Part shown: piece after piece, positions 1 to 7,500 of the stretch
Layout of the letters: each line of letters opens with the position of its first letter
Position numbering within the stretch: position 1 is the first letter of the stretch
DNA from: Actinomycetes bacterium
GTDB taxonomy: Bacteria; Actinomycetota; Acidimicrobiia; Acidimicrobiales; Acidimicrobiaceae
Direction: 5' to 3'
Length of the DNA: 12,418 nt
Assembly: GCA_021792075.1 (NCBI GenBank)
Contig: JAJYVK010000015.1
Coordinates: 1-12,418 of the forward strand
Notes under the pieces: model-generated
The model's database searches: none
What the model was told of the DNA's origin: nothing
Seen by the model: the letters and a program-made list of their open reading frames with translations, nothing else
Translations under genes and position numbers: made by a program

Positions 1-996
1 CAGGACAATAGCCTGAAAGACGGGGGTCGAATAAAGGTGGCCGACGCCGACAGGCGTGGCAATAGCTGGGAGCGCCTTCTCGATCCCTGCCAGAGCAGAA
101 AGCTGCTTGGAAGATAATGTCGCCACCACAACGGAGTCAAATCCGCTACCGACCACCTTGGTGCCGCTCGAAACCGAACCACCTCCGCTAGTGGCGTTTG
201 CTCCACCAGCTCCGGAGCCCCCCTCAACTACCTTTGCCCCAGCTGGAGGCGTAAAGGCAAAGATCGAGGATGGTTGAGGAGCAAATGTCAAAGTGTCAAA
301 TCCAAGAGAGGCCGCCGGAATACTGGAGCCCTTCGGGAAGACCTGAATCGCTACTGGAACATGTGTCTGTCCGTCAATGGCTATGTTAACGACACCGATC
401 AGGCTATCCGAAGCGATAGGCGTCAGCGACAGTGTGTAGGCAGGCCTGCCTGCCACCATTTCGTTTCCGGAAACTGACAAGGTCGAATAAGCGGAGAGCT
501 TGTCAACCACGCTGATCGCACTCATTTGAGGATTCGAAACAGACGGGCTCTCCGTGGGCGAAGTTCCTGATGCCTTTTCATTCGTGGCGGTAAGGGTGTT
601 TGAGTCCCAGTACCAAACCGAACCCGGGCTAACATAGAGATCAGTCTCTCCTGCTGACGTCACCTGCTGAGAGCGGAACGATCCAATTCCGTTGGCCCAC
701 ACATTGTATGTCTCGGTCGTCGAACCGCCGAGAATGCTCTGAGGATCTGATCCGCCCAGCAAAGAAGCTGATGGAATCGGGAATGAAGTGGTCCAAGTGA
801 CTGTTCCATTTAACGAAACTGGGTGAGCTGTCTGAATCCAACTCACGAGTTGCTCGGGCGAAACAGCAGTGAGGTTCGAAGTCGAAGCCCGCGCAATTTG
901 AGGAGCGATTAAAGATACGGCTAAAGCTGAGGATGCAATGGCAAGAGGAGCTGCATACAGAACTTTAACGCGGGCTTTGGGATTGAAACTTTTCAT
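1..996 (-). CDS. Secreted LolA/RseB-like protein, C-terminus cut off by window edge
   Basis: 332 codons stay open from an ATG at 996 to the window edge, so the C-terminus is missing, probably only 25-40 residues judging by relatives. GGAGG lies 5 nt before the ATG. Residues 1-37 look like a Sec signal peptide: basic start (K2, K7, R9, K11), hydrophobic stretch 12-35, and ARA just before a likely cleavage after A37. The mature part is rich in S, T, G and V. The stretch around MVAGRPAYTLSLTP, followed by IDGQTHVPVAIQV and FAFTPPAGAKV, resembles actinobacterial proteins annotated as LolA-like or MucB/RseB-like (known family fold: a lipid- or lipoprotein-binding half barrel). A Gly/Ser-rich linker then leads to a short C-terminal region. 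There is no lipobox cysteine, so it is probably exported as a soluble or wall-associated protein. In other actinobacteria such genes often precede ABC transporter genes; those would lie left of this window. Exact substrate unknown. Confidence 0.8.
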   Translation of the reverse strand, partial: MKSFNPKARVKVLYAAPLAIASSALAVSLIAPQIARASTSNLTAVSPEQLVSWIQTAHPVSLNGTVTWTTSFPIPSASLLGGSDPQSILGGSTTETYNVWANGIGSFRSQQVTSAGETDLYVSPGSVWYWDSNTLTATNEKASGTSPTESPSVSNPQMSAISVVDKLSAYSTLSVSGNEMVAGRPAYTLSLTPIASDSLIGVVNIAIDGQTHVPVAIQVFPKGSSIPAASLGFDTLTFAPQPSSIFAFTPPAGAKVVEGGSGAGGANATSGGGSVSSGTKVVGSGFDSVVVATLSSKQLSALAGIEKALPAIATPVGVGHLYSTPVFQAIVL

Positions 997-1044
997 CGAA
1001 GCCTCCAGCTAGTTCTTTATGACATTGAGTTTAATCTCTTTGCG

Positions 1045-1074
1045 AAACTATCGACCTGAAACATCCACAGTGAA
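1045..1074 (-). promoter_or_regulatory. Candidate promoter of the LolA-like gene
   Basis: On the minus strand TTCACT (1069-1074) is followed by an 18-bp spacer and TAGTTT (1045-1050). These match 4/6 and 3/6 of the housekeeping consensus, including the key T-A---T of the -10 box. The leader would be about 40 nt and would contain the GGAGG before the ATG at 996. Prediction only. Confidence 0.3.
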
Positions 1075-1120
1075 TTCTTATTATGAGAACACTCTGAGAA
1101 AGTGGAGGTAGGCGCGATAT

Positions 1121-1149
1121 TTGCGCAATTTTATATTTTCTGTTACCAT
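1121..1149 (+). promoter_or_regulatory. Candidate promoter of the sigma factor gene
   Basis: TTGCGC (1121-1126), a 17-bp AT-rich spacer and TACCAT (1144-1149) form a plausible housekeeping-type promoter about 70 nt upstream of the ATG at 1220. It lies back to back with the candidate promoter of the LolA-like gene, so the two divergent promoters share a control region of roughly 75 bp. The start codon itself has only a weak purine-rich Shine-Dalgarno (GAGAG). Confidence 0.35.
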
Positions 1150-1219
1150 TAAGAAGTTGGAAGCGGTAGACTACGCATTCACGTTTTTTTGAGAAGTCAC
1201 GAAAGAGATCTGAGAGATT

Positions 1220-2140
1220 ATGTCCCCGAAGCGAAAAGAGGAAACACAAATAGCACCTGAACAGCGTACCAGACGTAGAAAGGGTAACGCAGAAGCCATT
1301 GTGGAGGCTGCACTTTCTGCAGGCCTTGGCGCCGATTCTGTACGCCTGTTTCTAGACGACCTGGCTCGTCATCCACTTCCGTCACCTGCCGAGCAGGTCG
1401 AACTAGCAAAGAAGGTGCGCGCTGGAGATGAGTCGGCCAAGACCGAAATGGTTGCCGCCAACTTGAGGCTGGTGGTTCACTGGGCCAGGCGATACCAAGA
1501 TCGAGGCGTGGAACTCTCCGACCTGATTCAAGAAGGCACCTTTGGCCTCATCCGAGCAGTCGAAAAATTCGACTGGAGACGTGGTTTCAAGTTTTCTACT
1601 TATGCAACGTGGTGGGTCCGTCAATCATTGCAGCGTGCCGTTCATAACCATGGTCAAGCTATCCGGCTTCCGATGGAGGCGGCTGAGCGCTCGAGACGCG
1701 TCGACAACGTAGCGAGGGAGCTGGCAAATGATCTTGGCCGATCTCCAACAGAGTTCGAGATCGCGGAAGCCTCCAACCTCTCCGCGGCGCAGCTCGCAGA
1801 TGTGAGACATGCAGCGAGAGTGGTGGCAAGCCTGGATCAGTCTGTAGGGCCTGAGGGTGAAACCTCGCTTGGCGACCTTGTGGTCGGGAGCGAAGGATCG
1901 TTCGAGGACGAGGTCGACGAAGCGTTGGCACGCGTACAGCTCAGAAAAGCCGTTGAAGAGCTCGATCCACTCGAGAGAGCCGTGGTGATCCTTAGATTCG
2001 GTCTTGATGGAGAACGTCCTGCGTCGCTTGAAGCCACGGCACGCCTTTTGGGAATAGGGCCACGCAGAGCTCGTAGGCTCGAAGCCGCAGCGCTTGATAG
2101 GCTCGCCGACCACCCGGGGCTCAAGTCACCCGCAGCTTAG
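1220..2140 (+). CDS. RNA polymerase sigma factor, sigma-70 family (group 2-like)
   Basis: This 306-residue protein directs RNA polymerase to promoters. Region 1.2 is around residues 39-70 ([16 protein letters not shown]). Region 2 runs about 77-151, with NLRLVV, the core-binding [10 protein letters not shown] and the melting/-10 segment [17 protein letters not shown]. Region 3 contains [13 protein letters not shown] (about 166-178), and region 4 spans about 235-297. There is no long region 1.1, as in group 2 alternative sigmas. Q135 corresponds to E. coli Q437, one of the -10 contacts, but the T440 equivalent is Q138. In the region 4.2 recognition helix the usual RERIRQIE reads PRRARRLE (281-288), so the residues equivalent to R584 and E585 are P and R. 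This suggests a changed -35 preference. A basic N-terminal tail (about 38 residues) precedes region 1.2. It stands alone, divergent from the LolA-like gene and convergent with rluD; no anti-sigma gene is next to it. Its regulon cannot be told from the sequence. Confidence 0.93.
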   Translation: MSPKRKEETQIAPEQRTRRRKGNAEAIVEAALSAGLGADSVRLFLDDLARHPLPSPAEQVELAKKVRAGDESAKTEMVAANLRLVVHWARRYQDRGVELSDLIQEGTFGLIRAVEKFDWRRGFKFSTYATWWVRQSLQRAVHNHGQAIRLPMEAAERSRRVDNVARELANDLGRSPTEFEIAEASNLSAAQLADVRHAARVVASLDQSVGPEGETSLGDLVVGSEGSFEDEVDEALARVQLRKAVEELDPLERAVVILRFGLDGERPASLEATARLLGIGPRRARRLEAAALDRLADHPGLKSPAA

Positions 2141-2338
2141 CGCTGAGAGGCAGCCGGAAGTCATAAAAGGGGCAGCAGCTGCTCAGGATAGGGCGTCGTC
2201 TGGGTCGATGATGGCATATCCGATGCTCATCGGGTTACCGTATTTCATTTCCTGAGTGCTACAGTCTCGTGGCTTTGCTACGACTGGCCTTGACCCATGG
2301 ATGAATTCAGAAGCTTGCGGGCTTGTTTCAGTCAAAGC

Positions 2339-2356
2339 TTCGGGGATCTCCCCGAA
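2339..2356. terminator. Hairpin between convergent sigma factor and rluD genes
   Basis: TTCGGGGA and TCCCCGAA form a tight GC-rich hairpin (8 bp with a 2-nt loop, realistically 7 bp with 4 nt) starting 7 nt after the rluD stop codon. There is no T run right after it on the minus strand; on the plus strand TTTT follows after a 4-nt gap (2361-2364). It is probably a weak or factor-assisted terminator serving one or both converging transcripts. The rest of the 2141-2363 gap has small palindromes (AGCAGCTGCT at 2174-2183, CCGATG/CATCGG at 2220-2233) but no gene. Confidence 0.4.
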
Positions 2357-2363
2357 CCGGTTT

Positions 2364-3278
2364 TCATTGCAGCCCCTCTAGGAACCTGCTCAGTTCCTCG
2401 GGAAGCTCGGAAGACAGGTCAACCTGCTGGCCGTTGCCTGGATGTGCAAAGCTTATTCTCGATGAGTGCAGGAAGATCCTCGTCAACCCGGGAATTCGCC
2501 GTCGCGAGTAAAGCTCGTCACCGACGACTGGATGGCCGATGGCCTTCATATGAACTCTTATCTGGTGGGTCCTTCCCGTCTCCAAATTCAGTTCCACAAG
2601 TGTCGCCTTTAGCGGAGCGGCGAAGCGGGACTTGACCTCATAGCGAGTCACAGCCTCTTTGCCGGAAGCGCTGAGTGCCATTTGCGTAGCATGGATGACC
2701 GAACGTCCAATCGGAGCATCTATTACGCCCTTCCCGGATTCAATGATCCCGTGGACAAGGGCCGTATAAGTTCGACTCACCTGATGTTCCGCCATCATCT
2801 CGACCAGGGCCTCATAGCCAGTCACGGTCTTGGCCACCACCATCAACCCAGAGGTGCTTTTGTCAAGACGATGCACGATCCCAGGCCTCTCGGGCTGACC
2901 AACATCTTTTATTTGCGGATACCTGGCAACAAGGCCGTTGACTAGCGTCCCCGTTTCATTGCCAGTGCCGGGATGAACGACCAGACCGGACGGCTTGTCG
3001 ACGACAAGGAGCTCCTCATCTTCGAAAACCGTGCGAAATGTCACCGAGGCATCGGGCGCAAGCTCGTTTTTCACCAGCAGCGATGCACAGTCAATGTCGA
3101 TTCGCTGGTTTCTTTGGACCTTGTAGCTTTTTGAATTCAAGACCCTTCCCGAAACCACAACGCTACCGGCCTCTATGAGAGAGACGGCCTGAGCTCGGGA
3201 GCAAGAGGCAATCATGGAAACAACACGATCCAGTCTCTGTCCTGCCAAAGCATCAGGAATCTTTTCTGTTAACGCCAC
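2364..3278 (-). CDS. rluD: RluA/RluD-family 23S rRNA pseudouridine synthase
   Basis: This 304-residue enzyme isomerises specific uridines to pseudouridine in RNA; the RluD branch modifies 23S rRNA helix 69. The N-terminal S4 RNA-binding domain spans about residues 12-80 (GQRLDRVVS, then SLIEAGSVVVSGRV). The catalytic domain starts near 83 with VDKPSGLVVHPG (about 93-103). The family signature HRLDKSTSG carries the expected catalytic aspartate D139, and TGRTHQIRVHM follows further on. Length fits the family. The start is GTG at 3278, preceded by AGGAG at good distance; 22 bp separate it from the lspA stop, so it is probably the last gene of the dksA-lspA-rluD operon. The B. subtilis equivalent in the same place is ylyB. 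The exact target uridine(s) cannot be read from the sequence, so the symbol marks the subfamily. Confidence 0.93.
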   Translation of the reverse strand: MALTEKIPDALAGQRLDRVVSMIASCSRAQAVSLIEAGSVVVSGRVLNSKSYKVQRNQRIDIDCASLLVKNELAPDASVTFRTVFEDEELLVVDKPSGLVVHPGTGNETGTLVNGLVARYPQIKDVGQPERPGIVHRLDKSTSGLMVVAKTVTGYEALVEMMAEHQVSRTYTALVHGIIESGKGVIDAPIGRSVIHATQMALSASGKEAVTRYEVKSRFAAPLKATLVELNLETGRTHQIRVHMKAIGHPVVGDELYSRRRIPGLTRIFLHSSRISFAHPGNGQQVDLSSELPEELSRFLEGLQ

Positions 3279-3300
3279 TTACAACTCCTGACCAGCTTAC

Positions 3301-3837
3301 CTAGACGACGCGCTTGCCCTTGGAGCGGGATGCAAACAAGATCACGATTATTCCAATTACCACCGCTGAATCTGCGAGATTGAAGGTCGGCCAAAACCCG
3401 CTATGGATGAAGTCGATCACAGAGCCATGGTTGTGCCTGAACAGCCTATCAGTTATGTTACCCAGTGCTCCACCGATGACCATGCCGAATCCCACCGCAA
3501 GTCCAGTGCTTCTGATTTTTCGGACATAAAGGATGATTCCGAGGATGACCAAGAGTTCCACGATTGTAACGATTGGAGCGTCGCCCGATCCGATCGAGAA
3601 TGCGACTCCGGAGTTGTAAACGAGTTCGAGGGAGAGAGGACCCACGATTTTTACCGAGTGCGTCGCCAAATTCGCCTCAGCCAGAGTCTTGGTGACCTGG
3701 TCGATGACGATTACACATGCAGCTACAAGAGCCACAATGGCTTGCGGGGATCTCAGGAACCGCACTGAACGGCTTTCTACGGTACGTCTATTGGTATCTA
3801 ACGACGTGACAAGCCACCATTCTTGCATTTGACGCAT
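3301..3837 (-). CDS. lspA: Lipoprotein signal peptidase (signal peptidase II)
   Basis: LspA is an inner-membrane aspartyl protease that removes signal peptides from diacylglyceryl-modified prolipoproteins. With the ATG at 3837 it has 178 residues. Family blocks are in order: DQVTK after membrane segment 1 (about 33-46), NSGVAFS (75-81), membrane segments about 88-104 and 113-124, GGALGNITDR (122-131), VIDFI with D142, and FNLAD with D156, followed by the last segment and a basic tail. D142 and D156 are the expected catalytic pair. The start is uncertain. The ATG at 3837 has no visible Shine-Dalgarno and overlaps the dksA-like gene by 40 nt, which would suit translational coupling. A GTG at 3765 would give 154 residues starting just before segment 1 and remove the overlap. 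Long cytoplasmic N-termini are common in actinobacterial LspA, so I keep the longer form. Confidence 0.93.
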   Translation of the reverse strand: MRQMQEWWLVTSLDTNRRTVESRSVRFLRSPQAIVALVAACVIVIDQVTKTLAEANLATHSVKIVGPLSLELVYNSGVAFSIGSGDAPIVTIVELLVILGIILYVRKIRSTGLAVGFGMVIGGALGNITDRLFRHNHGSVIDFIHSGFWPTFNLADSAVVIGIIVILFASRSKGKRVV

Positions 3838-4283
3838 AGGCGTGCATAAGGCAGTGCCCTCATCCTCATCCTCGGAATAACCTCATGGCAGCTCTCGCAT
3901 ATCCCGTATGTGCCATGCTCGATCTTGCGAAGTGCATCATCGATCTCTTCCACAGCAGCAAGCGCCGACGCAGCAAGCGCCAAATCGCGCTCTCTGTCTA
4001 TAGTTGTGGTGCCGCCCTCGCCGGACTCCTCATCAAACTGCGTATCCCCAGGCTCGGCTTCCTGCGCAAGGTAGTCTGCCTCTGCTTTCAAAGCCTCAGC
4101 CTGACCAAGGTAGATTGACTTCTCGTTTTCGAGTAGCTGCTTTTGAGCTTCTAGATACTCAGCTTCCGGCAGCTCTTCATAAGCCGCGTCGTCCAAGCTT
4201 TCGTAAGAGATCAAATCGCCGGAAGTCGGCTCTTCCTTTGCAGCCTTAGTAGCAGTTGACTTGACCTTTTCAGTTTGATTCAC
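3798..4283 (-). CDS. DksA/TraR-family zinc-finger protein
   Basis: The C-terminus holds a four-cysteine zinc finger, ICESC then LCVKC (C129, C132, C150, C153 in this numbering), the mark of the DksA/TraR family. Well-studied members bind the RNA polymerase secondary channel and modulate initiation. The N-terminal two thirds are acidic and helical (about 25-120), likely a coiled-coil hairpin, with FDEESGEGGT in the middle. I chose the GTG at 4283 because GGGAG lies 5 nt upstream; a TTG at 4304 would add seven residues but has no good ribosome-binding site. The protein is then 161 residues. Its place directly before lspA and rluD matches ylyA in the B. subtilis cluster, so it may be a transcription regulator kept with these genes. 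The DksA tip aspartates cannot be assigned with confidence, so a true DksA activity is not shown. Confidence 0.88.
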   Translation of the reverse strand: MNQTEKVKSTATKAAKEEPTSGDLISYESLDDAAYEELPEAEYLEAQKQLLENEKSIYLGQAEALKAEADYLAQEAEPGDTQFDEESGEGGTTTIDRERDLALAASALAAVEEIDDALRKIEHGTYGICESCHEVIPRMRMRALPYARLCVKCKNGGLSRR

Positions 4284-4288
4284 TTCAG

Positions 4289-4293
4289 CTCCC
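4289..4293 (-). promoter_or_regulatory. Ribosome-binding site deciding the dksA-like start
   Basis: GGGAG on the minus strand sits 5 nt before the GTG at 4283. It lies inside the reading frame if translation began at the TTG at 4304, so it argues for the shorter protein. Confidence 0.55.
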
Positions 4294-4371
4294 AACTTCG
4301 TCAACTCGATACTTGCTGTAAACTTTGATAAGAAAACAAGTAACTACGCCGCTGTTAACATTTCAAATGCC

Positions 4372-4500
4372 CTAAATCTCATAGGTCATCCGAGCCATTT
4401 TCTTCAAATCTGGCCCATACACTATTCGATCCGTAAGTGCAAACCGTCCAAGTTGGGCCAGATCGGCCTGGGAAAGTTCAAAAGCTCCTCCCAAGAACAT
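4372..4500 (-). CDS. Candidate small protein of 42 residues, unknown
   Basis: A minus-strand ATG at 4500 opens a 42-codon frame ending in TAG at 4372-4374. It begins MFLGGAFELSQADLAQLG and ends KKMARMTYEI. Composition looks protein-like (L, A, D, G, K, R; no Cys or Trp), mildly amphipathic, with no membrane segment. The strongest support is upstream: GGAGGTG at 4508-4514, a 7-base match to the anti-Shine-Dalgarno with an ideal 7-nt gap to the ATG. It lies in the ileS-dksA gap, reads toward the dksA-like gene (88 bp ahead), and its transcript would have to start near or inside the 5' end of ileS on the opposite strand. I do not recognise the protein. It could be a real small gene, a leader peptide for the dksA-lspA-rluD operon, or chance. 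Confidence 0.5.
   Translation of the reverse strand: MFLGGAFELSQADLAQLGRFALTDRIVYGPDLKKMARMTYEI
4408..4463. repeat. 10-bp perfect inverted repeat upstream of ileS
   Basis: ATCTGGCCCA (4408-4417) and TGGGCCAGAT (4454-4463) are perfect inverted copies, 36 bp apart. They lie inside the 42-codon ORF and about 70 bp before the ileS start. It could be a hairpin in a leader RNA or a spread operator. One such repeat is roughly what chance gives in 12 kb, so its function is open. Confidence 0.35.
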
Positions 4501-4507
4501 TGCAATC

Positions 4508-4514
4508 CACCTCC
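4508..4514 (-). promoter_or_regulatory. Near-perfect ribosome-binding site of the 42-codon ORF
   Basis: GGAGGTG on the minus strand, 7 nt before an ATG. It equals the best Shine-Dalgarno I noticed in the window (the GGAGGTGG before yggS). On the plus strand the same bases (CACCTCC) read as an anti-Shine-Dalgarno 18 nt before the ileS start. Confidence 0.5.
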
Positions 4515-4532
4515 AGCCTCTAGTTTGGATGT
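4515..4532 (+). promoter_or_regulatory. Candidate leaderless promoter of ileS
   Basis: TAGTTT (4521-4526) fits the T-A---T pattern of a -10 box and ends 6 nt before the ATG at 4533. This is the spacing expected if transcription starts at the start codon itself. That would explain why ileS has no clear Shine-Dalgarno. No convincing -35 box is seen; TTGCAA at 4500-4505 is only 15 bp away. Confidence 0.35.
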
Positions 4533-7500
4533 ATGTTGCAACCGTCTAACGACTCGACCGAAAAAGTCGCTCAATATCAAAACGTCTCCCAACAGCTAAA
4601 TCTTCCCGAAATCGAAGATAAAATTCTAGATTTCTGGGAGAAAGACGGCACCTTCGCCGCTTCCATCGAAATGAGGCCAAAGGATGGGACTGAATTCGTC
4701 TTCTATGACGGTCCGCCCTTCGCAAACGGACTGCCTCACTACGGGCACCTATTGACAGGATTCGTCAAAGATGCTGTGCCTCGTTACCAGACTATGAAGG
4801 GCCGCCGGGTAGAACGTCGCTTCGGCTGGGATTGTCACGGTCTTCCAGCTGAAATGGCAGCCGAAAAGGAGCTCGGTGTGACAGGACGGCTGGAGGTCGA
4901 GGAGTTCGGAATCGACCAGTTCAACGGTTACTGCCGCACTTTGGTGCAGCGCACGACTAGCGACTGGCACCGTTACGTCACCAGGCAGGCGAGATGGGTC
5001 GACTTCGAACACGACTACAAAACGATGGATATCTCGTTCATGGAGTCCGTCATCTGGACATTCTCGCAACTCTACAAGAAGGGTCTGATCTACGAGGGGT
5101 TTCGGGTGCTCCCCTACTGCTGGGAGTGTGAGACACCGCTATCGAACTTCGAAACCAGGCAAGATGACTCATACCGAATGCGAATGGATCCGGCGATCAC
5201 AGTTGCCTTCAAGCTCAAGCCCGGCACGGGTACACGAGAGATCGACAAAGCCGCAGAGCTTGTTGTATGGACAACTACTCCGTGGACGCTTCCTTCAAAC
5301 ATGGCGATCGCAGTTGGGCCGGAGATCGAGTACACGCTCATAGAAACCGCGGAGGGGCGACGACTGATATTTGCCGCTTCGCGTCTCGAGGCGTATGCGA
5401 AAGATATCGGAGAGTACCGAGAAATTGAGACGGTTCCCGGAACATACCTGAACGGACGGAGCTACGAGCCTTTGTTCGACTTCTTCAAAGACGCAAAGAA
5501 TGCGTTCCAGATCCTCCTTGGAGAGTTCGTCACGACGGACGAGGGCACCGGGGCCGTCCATATGGCTCCGGGATTCGGTGAAGACGACCAACGGCTCTGC
5601 GAAGCAAATGGAATCGAAACCGTTTGCCCGGTCGACGATCGGGCCCGCTTTGACCCGGTGATCTACAAATATGCCGGGCTTCAGGTCTTCGACGCCAATC
5701 CGGCGATAATCGCCGACCTCAAGGCACAGGGCAGGCTAATCAAACGTGAGAGCTACGACCACAGCTACCCTCATTGCTGGAGGACGGATACTCCACTCAT
5801 TTACAAGGCTGTCAGCTCGTGGTTCGTACAGGTTACGGCTATCAAAGGGCTGCTTCTGGAAAACAACCAGAAGATCAACTGGGTCCCTGAGCATGTAAAG
5901 GACGGCTCCTTCGGCAAATGGCTAGAGGGGGCGCGTGACTGGTCACTCACGAGGAATCGCTTCTGGGGAGCTCCAATCCCGGTTTGGAAGAGTGACGACC
6001 CGAACTTCCCAAGGATAGATGTGTACGGCTCTTTGGACGAGCTCGAAGCTGACTTCGGCATCCGTCCGAAGGACTTGCACAGGCCGGAGATCGACGAACT
6101 CGTGAGACCAAACCCAGATGACCCCTCCGGCAAGTCAATGATGCGACGAGTCTCCGACGTCCTTGACTGCTGGTTCGAATCCGGATCGATGCCTTGGGCC
6201 CAGCTGCATTACCCCTTCGACAACAAGGAGCATTTCGAAACACATTTCCCGGCAGACTTCATTGTTGAGTACATTGGCCAGACGCGAGGCTGGTTCTATA
6301 CCCTTCACGTGCTATCGGTAGCGCTTTTCGACCAGCCTCCATTCTCCAACTGCATAGCCCATGGAATTCTGCTAGGAGATGATGGAAGGAAGCTGTCGAA
6401 ACGGCTGGGCAACTATCCGGATCCATGGGAGGTCTTCGAAACCATCGGCGCCGATGCTATGAGGTGGTTCCTTCTCTCATCTGCTGTGCTAAGGGGTAAC
6501 GACACCATTGTCGACCGCTCGGGAATCCAGGAATCGGTAAAGCACGTGATAAACCCAATTTGGAACGCCTACTATTTCCTGAGCCTTTATGGAAATGTCG
6601 ACAAAGTCAAGGGCGAGATAATCCACTCGGCGGAGAACGTTCTCGATCGCTACATCCTTGCCAAGACGAACCAGTTACTGGATCTAGTCACCCAGAGAAT
6701 GGACGAATACGACCTCTTCAGCGCCTCTGCGCTGATCGAAAACTACCTTGACGCCATGAACAACTGGTACATACGCCGTTCTCGTGATCGATTCTGGCGA
6801 GAGGTCTCAGAAGACCAGAGCCAGAATAAGGACAAGGTTGACGCCTACAACACCCTTCACACTGTGCTTAGCGCACTAGTAAGAATTACAGCGCCACTGC
6901 TTCCGCTGGTCTCCGAAGAGATCTACAAGGGACTATCTGGAGAGCGAAGCGTACATCTCACGGACTGGATGAGCACCGATGAACTACCAGCCGATCCGGA
7001 GCTTGTGTACGAGATGGACCGTGTGCGCGAGGTGTGTTCGAATGCGCACTCCGTCAGAAAAGCCCTTGGCATTCGAGCGCGGCTGCCATTGAGCGAGTTG
7101 GTTGTGGCGGCCACAGACTCCGAAAGGCTCCAGCCATATATTGAACTGATCGAAGACGAGGTGAACGTCAAAAAGGTCACTCTCACCACACAGACCGACC
7201 GGTATGCGACACAGACTCTAGGCGTCATCCCCGGAGAGATTGGCCCCAGACTGGGCAAGGAGACTCAAGCCGTCATCCGGGCTTCGAAAAGCGGCGACTG
7301 GCATTACAACGAGTCAGGACGAATCGTTGCAGCAGGAGTGGAACTCATGGCGAACGAGTACGAGCTACGCATCAAGCCCAATCTATCCGAATCATCGAGA
7401 GTTCTTTCGGATCTGAAAAGCCTGATCGTATTGGATACCGAGGTCACGCCAGAACTCGAACTCGAAGGTCTGGCACGCGACATCATTCGCTTGGCACAAA

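Noticed and set aside
438..451. 14-bp perfect palindrome AGGCAGGCCTGCCT
   Set aside because: It lies inside the LolA-like coding region, where Ala/Gly/Arg/Pro codons explain it, and about one such palindrome is expected by chance in this length.
56..477. Plus-strand frames opposite the LolA-like gene
   Set aside because: The minus strand is open for all 332 codons with a signal peptide, ribosome-binding site and family-like motifs; the plus frames are short and repetitive.
1625..2113. Minus-strand frame of 162 codons opposite the sigma factor
   Set aside because: The sigma factor frame has clear family motifs over the same bases; the reverse frame has none.
2297..2635. Plus-strand frame of 112 codons starting after the sigma factor gene
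   Set aside because: It mostly overlaps rluD in antisense and has no good ribosome-binding site or recognisable motif.
4305..4532. T-box riboswitch before ileS
   Set aside because: T-boxes control ileS in other actinobacteria, so I looked for the conserved TGGNACCGCG-type bulge and specifier stem; neither is present, and ileS appears nearly leaderless.
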